From JAXDBM01 sp964460245 (lineage in GTDB: Bacteria > Desulfobacterota > Syntrophia > Syntrophales > Fen-1087): a DNA stretch of 42,527 nt. The position numbers were made by a program, and so were the translations under genes. Under the pieces are notes generated by a model, which saw only the letters and a list, made by a program, of their open reading frames with translations, had not been told where the DNA came from and did no database searches. Shown one piece after another: positions 16,699 to 25,854 of the stretch. Each line of letters begins with the position of its first letter. The stretch's first letter is position 1. The stretch lies in the NCBI GenBank assembly GCA_964460245.1, contig CAYWTL010000013.1, forward strand, positions 1 to 42,527, in the 5' to 3' direction.

Positions 16699-17178
16699 TC
16701 AGGACGTTCGGGACAGGGTTCCGCTCTTTCCGCCCTGTTTCTTGATCAGTTTGATGTCCGACAGGACCATCCATCTGTCCGCCGATTTGCACATGTCATA
16801 AATCGTCAGCGCCGCCACACTGACCGCCGTCATGGCCTCCATTTCCACTCCCGTTCGACCCACCGTGCTCACCTTCGCCTCCACGGTGATTTCTCCGCGG
16901 TCCGGATCCGGGGCGAAATGAAGATCAATCCCCGTCAGTTCCAGGGGATGGCACATGGGAATCAGCGAACCAGCCTGCTTGGCCGCCATGATGCCGGCAA
17001 CCTTGGCAACGCCCAGCACGTCTCCCTTGGCAATTCCGTCCGAAACAATCAGACCGACTGTTTCCGGGCGCATCCGGACCTTTCCCCGGGCCACTGCCGT
17101 GCGGACCGTGCTTTCTTTTTCGGTCACGTCGACCATTCGGGCTTTGCCTTTTTCGTCGAGATGAGACAGGGTCGTCAT
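16699..17178 (-). CDS. moaC: cyclic pyranopterin monophosphate synthase
   Basis: MoaC converts the MoaA product to cyclic pyranopterin monophosphate in molybdenum-cofactor synthesis. The 159-residue product matches the family throughout (HLDEKGKARMVDVTEKE, LIPMCHPLELTGID, TGVEMEAMTAVSVAALTIYD). It keeps the catalytic Asp/Lys in DMCK. The start at 17178 (MTTLSHLDEKG) fits the usual length of about 160; the frame continues upstream to 17265 without conservation. The C-terminus carries an extra basic tail (LIKKQGGKSGTLSRTS). It is divergent from yifB and precedes the membrane PH-like gene by 33 bases. No other moa genes are in the window. Confidence 0.95.
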   Translation of the reverse strand: MTTLSHLDEKGKARMVDVTEKESTVRTAVARGKVRMRPETVGLIVSDGIAKGDVLGVAKVAGIMAAKQAGSLIPMCHPLELTGIDLHFAPDPDRGEITVEAKVSTVGRTGVEMEAMTAVSVAALTIYDMCKSADRWMVLSDIKLIKKQGGKSGTLSRTS

Positions 17179-17236
17179 AAAGGGGCGTTCTTTCCGCCGC
17201 CGTCGAAGAAATGGATCATGAGAATATTTGGGGGAT

Positions 17237-17265
17237 TCATTAGCATAGTGAATTTTACCCGTCAA
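17237..17265 (-). promoter_or_regulatory. candidate moaC promoter
   Basis: On the minus strand, TTGACG (17265-17260), a 17-base spacer ending in TGC, and TAATGA (17242-17237) form an extended -10 type promoter about 60 bases upstream of the moaC ATG. The -35 is 5/6, the -10 weak. Confidence 0.4.
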
Positions 17266-17346
17266 GCCTGTTCAGCGAAAGGCCCGGTTCTTCAGAAATG
17301 TCTTGCGATTCATCGCGTTATTCTATAATCGAAAGCATGAACCCCC

Positions 17347-17368
17347 CTCGTGTAAAACAATTTACGAG
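17347..17368. repeat. interrupted palindrome in moaC-yifB intergenic region
   Basis: CTCG-TG-TAAA at 17347-17356 pairs with TTTACGAG at 17361-17368 across a four-base centre, with one two-base bulge. It could be an operator or a small hairpin; nothing identifies a binding protein. Confidence 0.35.
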
Positions 17369-17513
17369 AGGATCTTCGGGAATTTTCCGCATTGCCGGAA
17401 ATCGATTAATTTTATTGATTTTACCTCATATTCCTGGCCGATTGGCGATTCTGAGAAAAAACGGACCGGCGGGGGCATTTTTCAAGAATAGATGATTACA
17501 ATGGATTTTACCC

Positions 17514-19043
17514 ATGATCGTTAAAATCATCAGCAGCACCGTCATCGGGATCGAAGCCCATCCGGTCGATGTTGAAATCGACATCTCTCCGGGTCTGCCC
17601 CAGTTCTCAACGGTCGGACTGCCCGACATGGTGGTTCGCGAGAGCAGGGACCGGATCAAGGCGGCGATCAAGAATTCCGGCTACTCGTTCCCCAGAACGC
17701 ACGTCACGGTGAATCTGGCTCCGGCGGACATTCGAAAGGAGGGAACGGGGTTCGACCTGCCCATCGCCGTCGGCATTCTTGCTGCCGAAGGCCTGGTGGA
17801 TCCTTCCTCGGCCCGGTCCTGTCTCATGATCGGGGAGCTTTCCCTGGACGGCCGGATCAAGGGGGTCTGCGGCGTCCTGGCTGCAGCCTTTCAAGCCAGA
17901 GACATGGGCATTCGAGGCATCATGGTCCCCATGGAAAACGTTCAGGAAGCGGCCATGGTCCGCGGGATCGATGTGATCCCGGTGCAGACGCTGCCCGATG
18001 TCATTGAATTCCTCCAGGGGCGGAAGCCAATTGAACCGGCACAGACGGACCATCAGGAACTTTTCGGCGTAGGGACGGATCACCCGTTCGATTTCAATGA
18101 AATACACGGACAGGATCAGGCAAAACGGGCAATGGAAGTCGCGGCGGCAGGTGGCCACAACATGCTGATGATCGGTCCGCCGGGTTCCGGAAAAACCATG
18201 CTCGCACAGCGGATGGCGACGATCCTGCCGCCAATCTCTTTTGAAGAAGCCATTGAAACAACAAAGATTTTCTCCGTGGCCGGTCTGCTGGACAAGAAGG
18301 GGGGGCTGATTGCCAGCAGGCCCTTTCGCGCGCCCCATCACACGATATCCGATGCCGGCCTGGTCGGCGGCGGCCATACTCCGAAACCGGGCGAGATCAG
18401 TCTTGCCCACCATGGCGTTTTGTTTCTCGACGAACTTCCCGAATTCCGGAAGAACGCCCTGGAGGCCTTGAGACAACCGCTGGAGGAAGGCCGGGTGACC
18501 ATCACCCGATCCTCCGTTACAGCCTCCTACCCATCCCGGTTCATGCTGGTCGCCGCCATGAATCCCTGTCCGTGCGGCCATTACGGCGATGCGCGCAAGC
18601 CCTGCCGCTGCACGCCCCGGCAGGTCCGCCAGTACCAGAACAGAATCTCCGGCCCTCTTCTCGATCGCATTGACATTCATGTTGACGTCCCTTCCGTGAG
18701 GTATCGGGACCTGAAGGGAAAATACGCCGGTGAATCCTCAGCGATCATCCGGCAGCGGATCGACCGGGCAAGAAGCCGGCAGCAGGCGCGGTTCGGCGAC
18801 GGAAAGACCCGGTTCAATGCCCGCATGTCGGACAGGGAAATCCGTCAGCACTGCCCCATCGACGACGAGTCCCAACGCCTCCTGGAAATGGCGATCGACA
18901 AACTGGGCCTGAGCGCACGGGCCTATACGCGAATCCTGAAAGTATCCCGAACCATTGCCGACCTCGATGACGAGGATCGCATTCGCCCGGGCCATGTGGC
19001 TGAAGCAGTCCAGTACAGAAACCTTGATCGAAAAATGATTTGA
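17514..19043 (+). CDS. comM: YifB/ComM family Mg-chelatase-like AAA+ ATPase
   Basis: A 509-residue protein of normal YifB/ComM length. The N-terminal ChlI-like fold begins KIISSTVIGIEAHPVDVEID and includes LPQFSTVGLPDMVVRESRDR. The AAA+ core has Walker A GPPGSGKTML and Walker B VLFLDELPEF. A cysteine-rich CPCGHYGDARKPCRC motif and the C-terminal helical domain (LSARAYTRILKVSRTIADLD) follow. ComM is a hexameric branch-migration helicase that aids integration of incoming DNA in naturally competent bacteria; the family is also found in non-competent species. The start fits the family, although no clear Shine-Dalgarno sequence precedes it. No competence genes adjoin it. Confidence 0.94.
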   Translation: MIVKIISSTVIGIEAHPVDVEIDISPGLPQFSTVGLPDMVVRESRDRIKAAIKNSGYSFPRTHVTVNLAPADIRKEGTGFDLPIAVGILAAEGLVDPSSARSCLMIGELSLDGRIKGVCGVLAAAFQARDMGIRGIMVPMENVQEAAMVRGIDVIPVQTLPDVIEFLQGRKPIEPAQTDHQELFGVGTDHPFDFNEIHGQDQAKRAMEVAAAGGHNMLMIGPPGSGKTMLAQRMATILPPISFEEAIETTKIFSVAGLLDKKGGLIASRPFRAPHHTISDAGLVGGGHTPKPGEISLAHHGVLFLDELPEFRKNALEALRQPLEEGRVTITRSSVTASYPSRFMLVAAMNPCPCGHYGDARKPCRCTPRQVRQYQNRISGPLLDRIDIHVDVPSVRYRDLKGKYAGESSAIIRQRIDRARSRQQARFGDGKTRFNARMSDREIRQHCPIDDESQRLLEMAIDKLGLSARAYTRILKVSRTIADLDDEDRIRPGHVAEAVQYRNLDRKMI

Positions 19044-19094
19044 TGATAGGAAATATACTGTTCCAGTTATTTGATTAACGAAGGAGGCCAGCAC

Positions 19095-20168
19095 ATGCAG
19101 ATCGAGATCCGTGAGGCTTCACCGGAAAAAAGAAAACCCATCCCCAAGGACGAATCCAAGCTGGGATTCGGCAAGATCGTCACCGACCATTTCTTCAACA
19201 TGAAATACCATGCGGACCGCGGCTGGTATGACGCCCTGATCGAGCCATACCGCCCTATCCAGCTCGATCCCACCGCCATGTGCCTCCATTACGGCCAGGA
19301 AATTTTCGAAGGGCTGAAAGCCTACCGGGGGAAGAACGGCGAGATCTACCTTTTCCGGCCGACGGCAAACATCGAACGGATGAACAGCTCCGCGGAGCGA
19401 ATGTGCATGCCGGCGGTGGATTCGGACCTGTTTATGGATGCCGTCAAAAAACTGGTGCTCCTGGACCGGAACTGGATCCCCAGGGGAAAGGGAACTTCCC
19501 TCTACATCCGTCCCACCATGATTGCCACCGAACCTGCACTCGGGGTTCATCCCGCCAATGAATATCTGTTTTTCATCGTTATCGGGCCGGTCGGCGCTTA
19601 CTATTCGGAGGGTTTCAGCCCCACGAAAATCTATGTTACCGAGGATTACGTGCGTTCCGTCCGGGGCAGCATCGGCTACTGCAAGGCCGCCGCCAACTAC
19701 GCAGCCAGCCTCTACGCCAGCAGGCTGGCCATGGAGCAGGGCTACACGCAGGTGCTCTGGCTGGACGCCATCGAACGGAAGAACGTGGAAGAGGTCGGGA
19801 CCAGCAATATCTTTTTTCTCATTGGCGAAGAATTGATCACCCCTCCCCTGTCAGGCTCCATTCTTCCCGGCGTGACCCGGGACTCGGTCATTCGGATCGC
19901 CAAAAGCTGGGGAATTCGCGTTGCCGAGCGGTCCCTCTCCATGGACGAGATTCTGGCGGCATCCTCCACCGGCGCGCTGAAGGAGGTTTTTGCCTCGGGA
20001 ACGGCCGCCATCGTGTCCCCCGTGGGACAGATCTACTACCGGGGCAAACTCCATGTCATAAACGATGGCAAAATCGGCAAGATTACAGAAAAACTGTACA
20101 ATGAAATCCTGCAGATTCAGTATGGAGAAAAGGAAGATCCGTTCGGCTGGCGGGTGCGAATCGGGTAA
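19095..20168 (+). CDS. ilvE: branched-chain-amino-acid aminotransferase
   Basis: A 357-residue fold-type IV PLP aminotransferase of the long (BCAT2-like) class. Signatures are LHYGQEIFEGLKAYRG, YIRPTMIATEPALGV, the PLP lysine in GSIGYCKAAANYAAS, and EEVGTSNIFFLI, with SLSMDEILAAS and a GTAAIVSPVG block near the end. It catalyses the last step of leucine, isoleucine and valine synthesis, or the first of their breakdown, using glutamate/2-oxoglutarate. AAGGAGG at 19081-19087 fixes the start at 19095 rather than the upstream in-frame ATG at 19071. It is 51 bases downstream of yifB and probably partly cotranscribed. Confidence 0.95.
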   Translation: MQIEIREASPEKRKPIPKDESKLGFGKIVTDHFFNMKYHADRGWYDALIEPYRPIQLDPTAMCLHYGQEIFEGLKAYRGKNGEIYLFRPTANIERMNSSAERMCMPAVDSDLFMDAVKKLVLLDRNWIPRGKGTSLYIRPTMIATEPALGVHPANEYLFFIVIGPVGAYYSEGFSPTKIYVTEDYVRSVRGSIGYCKAAANYAASLYASRLAMEQGYTQVLWLDAIERKNVEEVGTSNIFFLIGEELITPPLSGSILPGVTRDSVIRIAKSWGIRVAERSLSMDEILAASSTGALKEVFASGTAAIVSPVGQIYYRGKLHVINDGKIGKITEKLYNEILQIQYGEKEDPFGWRVRIG

Positions 20169-20174
20169 GCGGTT

Positions 20175-20193
20175 TTTCCCCCGAAGCGGGAAA
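20175..20193 (+). terminator. weak terminator-like hairpin after ilvE
   Basis: TTTCCC (20175-20180) pairs with GGGAAA (20188-20193) over a seven-base loop, followed by a pyrimidine run TTTCTCTCTCT. The stem is short, so this is tentative. Confidence 0.35.
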
Positions 20194-20248
20194 TTTCTCT
20201 CTCTACGGGAACTTAAGAACGGAATCCACAGAGATGTTGAAAAGGATG

Positions 20249-20277
20249 TTGACAGGTTTGTTGACAACCGCTGTAAG
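20249..20277 (+). promoter_or_regulatory. candidate promoter region upstream of lolA
   Basis: Two TTGACA boxes lie 12 bases apart (20249-20254 and 20261-20266) in a locally AT-rich stretch. The first has TGTAAG (20272-20277) at a 17-base spacing, a 4/6 match to the -10 consensus. The second has only weak -10 candidates. The distance to lolA is about 125 bases. Confidence 0.4.
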
Positions 20278-20403
20278 TGCTTAATAGAGACGATTTAATA
20301 ACAGAATGCGACAAGTGCGAGCAATAAAATAAACAAATGATTACAGGTTGTTAAAACACAATCATATGATTTCCGCCACTTACTGAATGGACTGGGACCG
20401 GTT

Positions 20404-21153
20404 ATGAACGTGCAAAAAGAATTTGGCCGTTTTTTCAGAATTTTCAACGCGCATAATATCATTTCAATATTAGGAAGAAACCGGGCTCAGACCTTATGCA
20501 AAGCCGCGATCTTGTCCGTATGCATGATTTTTCTTCTTGCGGCGACCGCGCCGGCGGAGACGATGCCGCTGGAGCAGTTGACTTCGAAAATGCAGGCAAC
20601 CTACGAAAACACGAAGGATTTCAAAGCAACATTTACCCAGGAACTGGTGATCCAGTCCATCGGGAAAACGGAGCGGGAAGAGGGCACGGTCTACTTCAAG
20701 AACCCCGGAAAGATGCTCTGGGATTATGCGAAGCCCAAGGCCAAGAAACTGGTGATCAACCCGCAGAAGGCGTCGCTGTACGTCCCGGCAGACCGGGCCG
20801 TTTATGTTCAGGATTCGGCCAACATTTACAAGTCGAAGGTGATCATCCGCTTCCTCTCCGGCATCGGGAAACTCGGCGACGATTTTGAAATCCGGTATTC
20901 GGAGCCCGACGCCGTCGACGGGGAGGGTCGCTATCTCCTGACCCTCGTCCCGAAAAGTGCCGATCTCGCCGTCGAGAAGCTCTTCCTGGTCGTCGAACCC
21001 TCCCAATTCCAGATCCTGCAGTGCAGTTTTACGGACAGTTTCGGCAACATCACGCGCATCCGGTTCCGGAATATCCGGATCAACAGCCGTCTGCCGGACC
21101 GCCTGTTCAGTTTCAAACCGCCCCGGGGCGTCGAAATCCACAAGGTGCCCTGA
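20404..21153 (+). CDS. lolA: outer-membrane lipoprotein carrier protein LolA
   Basis: A 249-residue product with a hydrophobic signal segment at about 34-50 (AILSVCMIFLLAATAPA), then a LolA-type beta fold. Family features are LEQLTSKMQATYENTKDFKATFTQE, the EGTVYFKNPGKMLWDY motif and a C-terminal ITRIRFRNIRINSRLPDRLFSFKPPRGVE. LolA carries lipoproteins across the periplasm to the outer membrane. The n-region before the hydrophobic core is unusually long (about 30 residues), so the true start may lie further downstream. No strong ribosome site marks any candidate. It stands 82 bases upstream of the glucan operon, with no functional link evident. Confidence 0.9.
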   Translation: MNVQKEFGRFFRIFNAHNIISILGRNRAQTLCKAAILSVCMIFLLAATAPAETMPLEQLTSKMQATYENTKDFKATFTQELVIQSIGKTEREEGTVYFKNPGKMLWDYAKPKAKKLVINPQKASLYVPADRAVYVQDSANIYKSKVIIRFLSGIGKLGDDFEIRYSEPDAVDGEGRYLLTLVPKSADLAVEKLFLVVEPSQFQILQCSFTDSFGNITRIRFRNIRINSRLPDRLFSFKPPRGVEIHKVP

Positions 21154-21235
21154 CAAATCAGCGGAGCAGGCCGGTCGTAATCTTCACGGAACCAGGCATT
21201 CAAGCCTGCCCGCCCAGGAAAGGGGGTGATCGCGG

Positions 21236-23233
21236 GTGCCGCGCATGGATTTGCAGTTCACTTCATCCATCACCCCCGAGCAGGCCCTGACGCTGGAATG
21301 GCTTGAGACGAACGGCCTGGGCGGCTATGCGTCCAGCACCGTCCTGAACTGCCACACCCGCAGATACCACGGCCTGTTCGTCGCAAACTTGAAAGAGCCG
21401 CCGGGACGGCATGTCCTGCTGTCGAAGTTCGAGGATTCCCTTCGGGCAAAAGGCAGTGAGTATTTCTTCTCGTGCCACCAGTATCCCGGACTGTTTTTCC
21501 CGGATCACGATCCCCGTCCCGCCTCCTTTTCGATCGGGGATTGCCCACGCTTCACCTATCGTGCACAGGGGATGTGCGTGCACAAGTCGGTCATGCTGGT
21601 CCGGGGACGGGACCACCTGATGGTCCGTTACGACGTCGAAGCGTGCCCGGGCCCGGGTGTGCTCCGGTTCAGGCCGTTTCTGGCCTACCGCAGCTACCAC
21701 AGCCTTTCCCGGCAGAACCCTTTCTTGCGCGTTCATACGGCCGGCATCCGGAACGGCTTCATGCTCCGGCCCTACGAGGGCATGCCGCCTCTGTACATTC
21801 GAACCAGCGTCAAATCGCGCTTTTCTCCCGACCCGGTCTGGTACTATAATTTCGAGTACGAGGCGGAGCGGCAACGGGGCTACAACGGACACGAGGATCT
21901 GTTCCAGCCGGGAATCCTCGACGTGGACGTCCGAAAGGGGATCTCTGTCATCGTCTCCGTTTCGCTGCAGGATTTCAAAAAACAGATCGGGAAAATCTGG
22001 GCGGAGGAGCGGGACCGCCGGATCCGGGAGCGTACGGAAATATGTTCCTTCGCGGACCGGTTCAAAGACCGGGAAGACCGGACCCATCTGGAAAACCTCG
22101 CCGTCGTCGGGTCGCAGTGCCTGATCCGCGCGCCCGCCGGACGACCTGCCGTCATCGCCGGCTACCACTGGTTCAACGACTGGGGTCGCGATACGCTCAT
22201 CTCGCTGCCGGGGCTCACGTTCTGCAGCGGCCGTTCCGAAGAGGGTTTCGACATCCTTGCCTCCCTGGCGGAACACGAGAAGAACGGACTCCTGCCCAAC
22301 TGCTTCTCGGACCATTCCCAGGAGAAGTCGTACAACAGCGTCGACGCAACGCTCTGGTATTACTGGGCCGTCCAGCAGGCGCTTCGGCATACCGGCGACT
22401 TCGAAACGGTCCGGACCCGTTTCTGGCCGGTCATGAAGAAGATGCTCCGCCATTTCATGTCGGGAACGGCGATGGGCGTTTTCATGAACGACCGGGGATT
22501 GCTGCAGGCCGGTCATGAAGGATCCAATCCGACCTGGATGGACGCCACCGTGGCGGGTCGGCCGGTGACGCCCCGCTGGGGATGCGCCGTCGAGATCAAT
22601 GCCCTCTGGTACAATGCCCTCTGTCTCGTCGATGAGCTGACCCGCCGGTTCGGCGACGGTGCGCTTTTCTTCCCGGAACTGATCCCCCAAGTCCGCCAGG
22701 CCTTTCAGGAGATCTTCTGGATCGAGGAAGAGGGCCGTCTCGGCGACGTCTACCGCGACGGTCGCCTGGACGTGGCGATCCGGCCGAATCAGATCCTGGC
22801 GGTCTCGCTTCCCCATTCTCCGCTGGATCCGGACCGGTGGCCTTCCGTGGTGGCCTGCGTCCGCGGGCATCTCCTGACCCCCTGCGGATTAAGAACGCTC
22901 TCCCCGAAAGACCCGCGTTATGCGGGGCGTTACGGCGGCGACGGCGCCGCGAGGGACGGCGCCTATCATCAGGGGACGGTCTGGCCGTGGCTTCTGGCGC
23001 ATTTCGGCGAGGCGCTGCTGAAGACGGCGGCGGACAGGATGGAGGCGAAACGTTTTCTGCTGGATCTGCTTCGTTCCTTCCTGCGGCGACACTGGAAAGA
23101 GGCGGGCATCGGCTGTGTCTCGGAAATCTTTGACGGCGATCTGCCGCACCGGCCCAACGGCTGCATTTCCCAGGCCTGGAGCGCCGCCGAACTGATCCGG
23201 CTCTATGCCATCCTGGACGAGATCGGGGATTGA
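21236..23233 (+). CDS. glycogen debranching enzyme (amylo-alpha-1,6-glucosidase)
   Basis: A 665-residue protein of the prokaryotic debranching family. The N-terminal domain begins LEWLETNGLGGYASSTVLNC and continues HTRRYHGLF. The (alpha/alpha)6 catalytic domain contains GYHWFNDWGRDTLISLPGL, HEGSNPTWMDA and GAYHQGTVWPWLLAHFGEAL, all typical. It hydrolyses alpha-1,6 branch points of glycogen. The GTG at 21236 lies just after AAAGGGGGTGATC, close to a full-length anti-Shine-Dalgarno complement; the in-frame ATG at 21245 is too far from it. It is the first gene of the glucan operon. Confidence 0.94.
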   Translation: MPRMDLQFTSSITPEQALTLEWLETNGLGGYASSTVLNCHTRRYHGLFVANLKEPPGRHVLLSKFEDSLRAKGSEYFFSCHQYPGLFFPDHDPRPASFSIGDCPRFTYRAQGMCVHKSVMLVRGRDHLMVRYDVEACPGPGVLRFRPFLAYRSYHSLSRQNPFLRVHTAGIRNGFMLRPYEGMPPLYIRTSVKSRFSPDPVWYYNFEYEAERQRGYNGHEDLFQPGILDVDVRKGISVIVSVSLQDFKKQIGKIWAEERDRRIRERTEICSFADRFKDREDRTHLENLAVVGSQCLIRAPAGRPAVIAGYHWFNDWGRDTLISLPGLTFCSGRSEEGFDILASLAEHEKNGLLPNCFSDHSQEKSYNSVDATLWYYWAVQQALRHTGDFETVRTRFWPVMKKMLRHFMSGTAMGVFMNDRGLLQAGHEGSNPTWMDATVAGRPVTPRWGCAVEINALWYNALCLVDELTRRFGDGALFFPELIPQVRQAFQEIFWIEEEGRLGDVYRDGRLDVAIRPNQILAVSLPHSPLDPDRWPSVVACVRGHLLTPCGLRTLSPKDPRYAGRYGGDGAARDGAYHQGTVWPWLLAHFGEALLKTAADRMEAKRFLLDLLRSFLRRHWKEAGIGCVSEIFDGDLPHRPNGCISQAWSAAELIRLYAILDEIGD

Positions 23234-23296
23234 AGTTCCCGAAAAACGGCCCCGCCGCTTTCGGATCGCATTCTTGCCGGCTGCGGAAGCGGTATC

Positions 23297-23358
23297 ATTG
23301 CCGGGCAAACGATCCCGGGCCGGGGTGACGAAGAGCCGGGATCGTGATGACCGGCAAT
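23297..23358 (+). repeat. intergenic long stem-loop between debranching enzyme and GT4 gene
   Basis: ACGATCCCGG (23309-23318) pairs perfectly with CCGGGATCGT (23336-23345) over a 17-base loop. An outer stem ATTGCCGG (23297-23304) pairs with CCGGCAAT (23351-23358), separated by small internal loops. There is no following T tract, so it is not a standard terminator. It ends about 20 bases before the GT4 start codon. Confidence 0.6.
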
Positions 23359-23378
23359 TTGCACGGGCGGAAGAGGCC

Positions 23379-24644
23379 ATGCGGATTTTGATGTTCGGCT
23401 GGGAATTTCCCCCCATCATGAGCGGAGGTCTGGGAACGGCCTGCTTCGGCATGACCCGGGCCCTGGCAGAATTGGGCCATGAAATCACCTTCGTGCTGCC
23501 CCGCGCAGTCGAAACGGCGGAGCCGACCCATGTCCGGCTGGTGCCGGCGTCCGGCGGCGGCGCTCCTGAGCCGGGCCGCGAAGAGCCATGCGTCTTTCCG
23601 GGCCTGTCCCTCCGTACGGTCGGCTCCGTTCTCCGCCCCTACCTGTCCGGAAGCCGCTACCCGTCTCCGCTGTCCGGTCCGCGCGGCGTCCGCTTCACGG
23701 CCAGCTGCGGAGACTACGGAGCCGATCTGATCTCGGAAGTGATTCGCTACGGCCGGGTCGCGGGCGTCATTGCCGGAGAGCATCCCTGCGATGTCATCCA
23801 CGCCCACGACTGGATGACCGTTTTTGCCGGTATCGAAGCCAGAAGGATCAGCAGCCGGCCCCTTCTTCTCCACATCCACGCCCTCGAGTTCGATCGCAGC
23901 GGGGAGAACGTCAATCGGGACATATATAACATCGAGCGCTACGGCCTCGAGGCCGCCGACCGCGTCATCGCGGTCAGCCACTATACGAAAAACATCATGA
24001 TCGAGCGCTACGGAATCGACCCGGAAAAAATCACCGTCGTCCACAACGCCGTCGACCGCCGGGACGCAGGTTCCGCCTATCGTGTCGAAAAAGATCCGCA
24101 GCGAAAAACGGTTCTGTTTTTGGGCCGAATCACCTTTCAGAAAGGCCCGGATTATTTCGTCGAGGCGGCAGCCAGGGTCCTGCGGGAAATGCCGGAGGCG
24201 ACCTTCGTCATGGCCGGGACGGGGGACCTGATGACGCAGATGGTCGAACGGGTCGCCGCGCTGGGAATCGGCAGCCGGTTCCACTTTACGGGATTCCTCC
24301 AGGGGGACGACGTGGTGCGGGCCTTCGCGCTGAGCGACCTGTACGTCATGCCCAGCGTTTCGGAACCCTTCGGGATCTCGGCCCTGGAGGCCATCCTGTG
24401 CGACGTTCCGGTCATCATCTCCAGGCAGTCCGGGGTGTGCGAGGTGCTGCACCACGCGCTCAAGGCGGAATTCTGGGACGTGGATGAACTGGCCGGCAAG
24501 ATCATGGCCGTCCTGAAGCACCCGGCGCTGGCCACCGAGCTGGTGGAAAAGTCGAAAGAAGAACTGCGTCATATCCGCTGGGAACGGGCCGCGGAGAGCA
24601 TCCTCGCGGTTTATGAGACCTGCCTCCACCGAAAGGAGTTTTGA
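23379..24644 (+). CDS. GT4-family glycosyltransferase in glucan operon (glycogen-synthase-like)
   Basis: A 421-residue GT-B retaining glycosyltransferase. The N-terminus MRILMFGWEFPPIMSGGLGT is characteristic of synthase-like GT4/GT5 enzymes, with the donor/acceptor Gly-rich loop. The C-terminal half has VLFLGRITFQKGPDYFVEAA and the E-x7-E motif in SEPFGISALEA. The frame is open upstream to 23205, but that part overlaps the end of the debranching gene and lacks conservation; the ATG at 23379 matches the family. The nucleotide-sugar donor and acceptor cannot be read from sequence. Its place in the operon suggests alpha-glucan elongation or priming. Confidence 0.88.
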   Translation: MRILMFGWEFPPIMSGGLGTACFGMTRALAELGHEITFVLPRAVETAEPTHVRLVPASGGGAPEPGREEPCVFPGLSLRTVGSVLRPYLSGSRYPSPLSGPRGVRFTASCGDYGADLISEVIRYGRVAGVIAGEHPCDVIHAHDWMTVFAGIEARRISSRPLLLHIHALEFDRSGENVNRDIYNIERYGLEAADRVIAVSHYTKNIMIERYGIDPEKITVVHNAVDRRDAGSAYRVEKDPQRKTVLFLGRITFQKGPDYFVEAAARVLREMPEATFVMAGTGDLMTQMVERVAALGIGSRFHFTGFLQGDDVVRAFALSDLYVMPSVSEPFGISALEAILCDVPVIISRQSGVCEVLHHALKAEFWDVDELAGKIMAVLKHPALATELVEKSKEELRHIRWERAAESILAVYETCLHRKEF

Positions 24645-24646
24645 GC

Positions 24647-25849
24647 ATGCCCGCCGTCTGCCTGTGCTTCGAGGTCCACCAGCCCCGCCGTCTGCGGCGA
24701 TACACCATCTTCGACGTAGACCGGGTGCACGACTACGAAGACCGGGCTGCGAACCTGGAAATCCTCAACCGCGTGGCCGACCGCTGCTACCTGCCGGCGA
24801 ACCGGATCCTGTCCGCACTGATCCGGCGGCACGTCGGCCGGTTCAGAATCGCCTTTTCGATCAGCGGCACGCTTCTGGATCAACTGGAAGCCCATCGGTC
24901 GGACGTTCTGGACAGTTTTCGGGATCTGGCCTGGACGGGGGCCGTCGAGTTCCTGTGCGAAACCGACTGTCATTCGCTTAGCTTTCTGTTCTCCCGAAAG
25001 GAATTCAAGCGCCAGGTCGCTGCCCACAGGAAGAGAATCCAGGCGCTTTTCGGTCAGACGCCACGGACCTTCCGCAACACCGAACTCATCTACAACAACG
25101 ACTTGGCCCGGACGGCCGAGAGAATGAATTTCCGGGCGGTGCTGGCCGAGGGCGCCGACCGGCTCCTGGCGGGACGGAACGGCAATGCGCCTTACCGGCC
25201 GGCGGGCTGCGGCACGCTGAAGCTCCTGCTGAGGAATTACCGCTTCTCCGATGACGTCGCCTTCCGCTTCAATGACCGGGAATGGCCGGAATACCCCCTG
25301 ACGGCGGAGAAATTCGCCGGCTGTCTTCATCGCGCCGACTTGGCGGATACGATCATCAACCTGTACATGGACTATGAGACTTTCGGCGAGCACCACCCGC
25401 GGGAAACGGGCATCTTTGAATTTCTCGAGGCCTTCCCGGGAGAGGTCCTGAAGCACCCCGGTTTCTCCTTCCAGACGCCCTCGCAGGCGGCCGCCGGCTG
25501 CGAATCCGTCGCGACGCTGGACGCCCCGGACTTCGTCTCCTGGGCAGACGAGGACAGAGGCTTGACCGCCTGGCTGGGAAATGCTATGCAAAGCGATGCG
25601 CTTCAAACGCTTTACAAAATGGAACCGCGGGTCTCGCACCGGAACGATCCGGATCTGCTGGCCGCCTGGCGAATGCTTCAGGCTTCCGACCATTTCTACT
25701 ACATGTGTACGAAGTGGCTTGCCGACGGGGACGTCCATCAGCACTTCAACCCCTACCCTTCTCCCCACGACGCATACATCAACTACATGAACATACTCGA
25801 CGATTTTTCAAGACGGCTCAACCGGAAAACGTCAGCGGGCGAGGGGTGA
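24647..25849 (+). CDS. GH57 family alpha-amylase-like glycoside hydrolase
   Basis: A 400-residue GH57 (beta/alpha)7-barrel protein. It begins PAVCLCFEVHQPRRLRRY, with the region-1 HQP motif. The expected nucleophile lies in FRNTELIYNND (E146) and the acid/base in MDYETFGEHH (D242). AGGAG lies eight bases before the ATG at 24647, two bases after the GT4 stop. GH57 includes alpha-amylases, 4-alpha-glucanotransferases and branching enzymes. The short length fits alpha-amylase-like members better than the longer GH57 branching enzymes. Cytoplasmic; no signal peptide. It probably trims or transfers glucan chains next to the synthase-phosphorylase. Confidence 0.9.
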   Translation: MPAVCLCFEVHQPRRLRRYTIFDVDRVHDYEDRAANLEILNRVADRCYLPANRILSALIRRHVGRFRIAFSISGTLLDQLEAHRSDVLDSFRDLAWTGAVEFLCETDCHSLSFLFSRKEFKRQVAAHRKRIQALFGQTPRTFRNTELIYNNDLARTAERMNFRAVLAEGADRLLAGRNGNAPYRPAGCGTLKLLLRNYRFSDDVAFRFNDREWPEYPLTAEKFAGCLHRADLADTIINLYMDYETFGEHHPRETGIFEFLEAFPGEVLKHPGFSFQTPSQAAAGCESVATLDAPDFVSWADEDRGLTAWLGNAMQSDALQTLYKMEPRVSHRNDPDLLAAWRMLQASDHFYYMCTKWLADGDVHQHFNPYPSPHDAYINYMNILDDFSRRLNRKTSAGEG

Positions 25850-25854
25850 AACCG

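Larger units (their letters stand above)
17179..17513. other. divergent intergenic region between moaC and yifB
   Basis: This 335-base region is more AT-rich than its surroundings and should hold promoters for both directions. For moaC I see a candidate at 17265-17237. I find no convincing -35/-10 pair for yifB. An interrupted palindrome lies at 17347-17368. No gene or RNA is recognisable. Confidence 0.6.
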
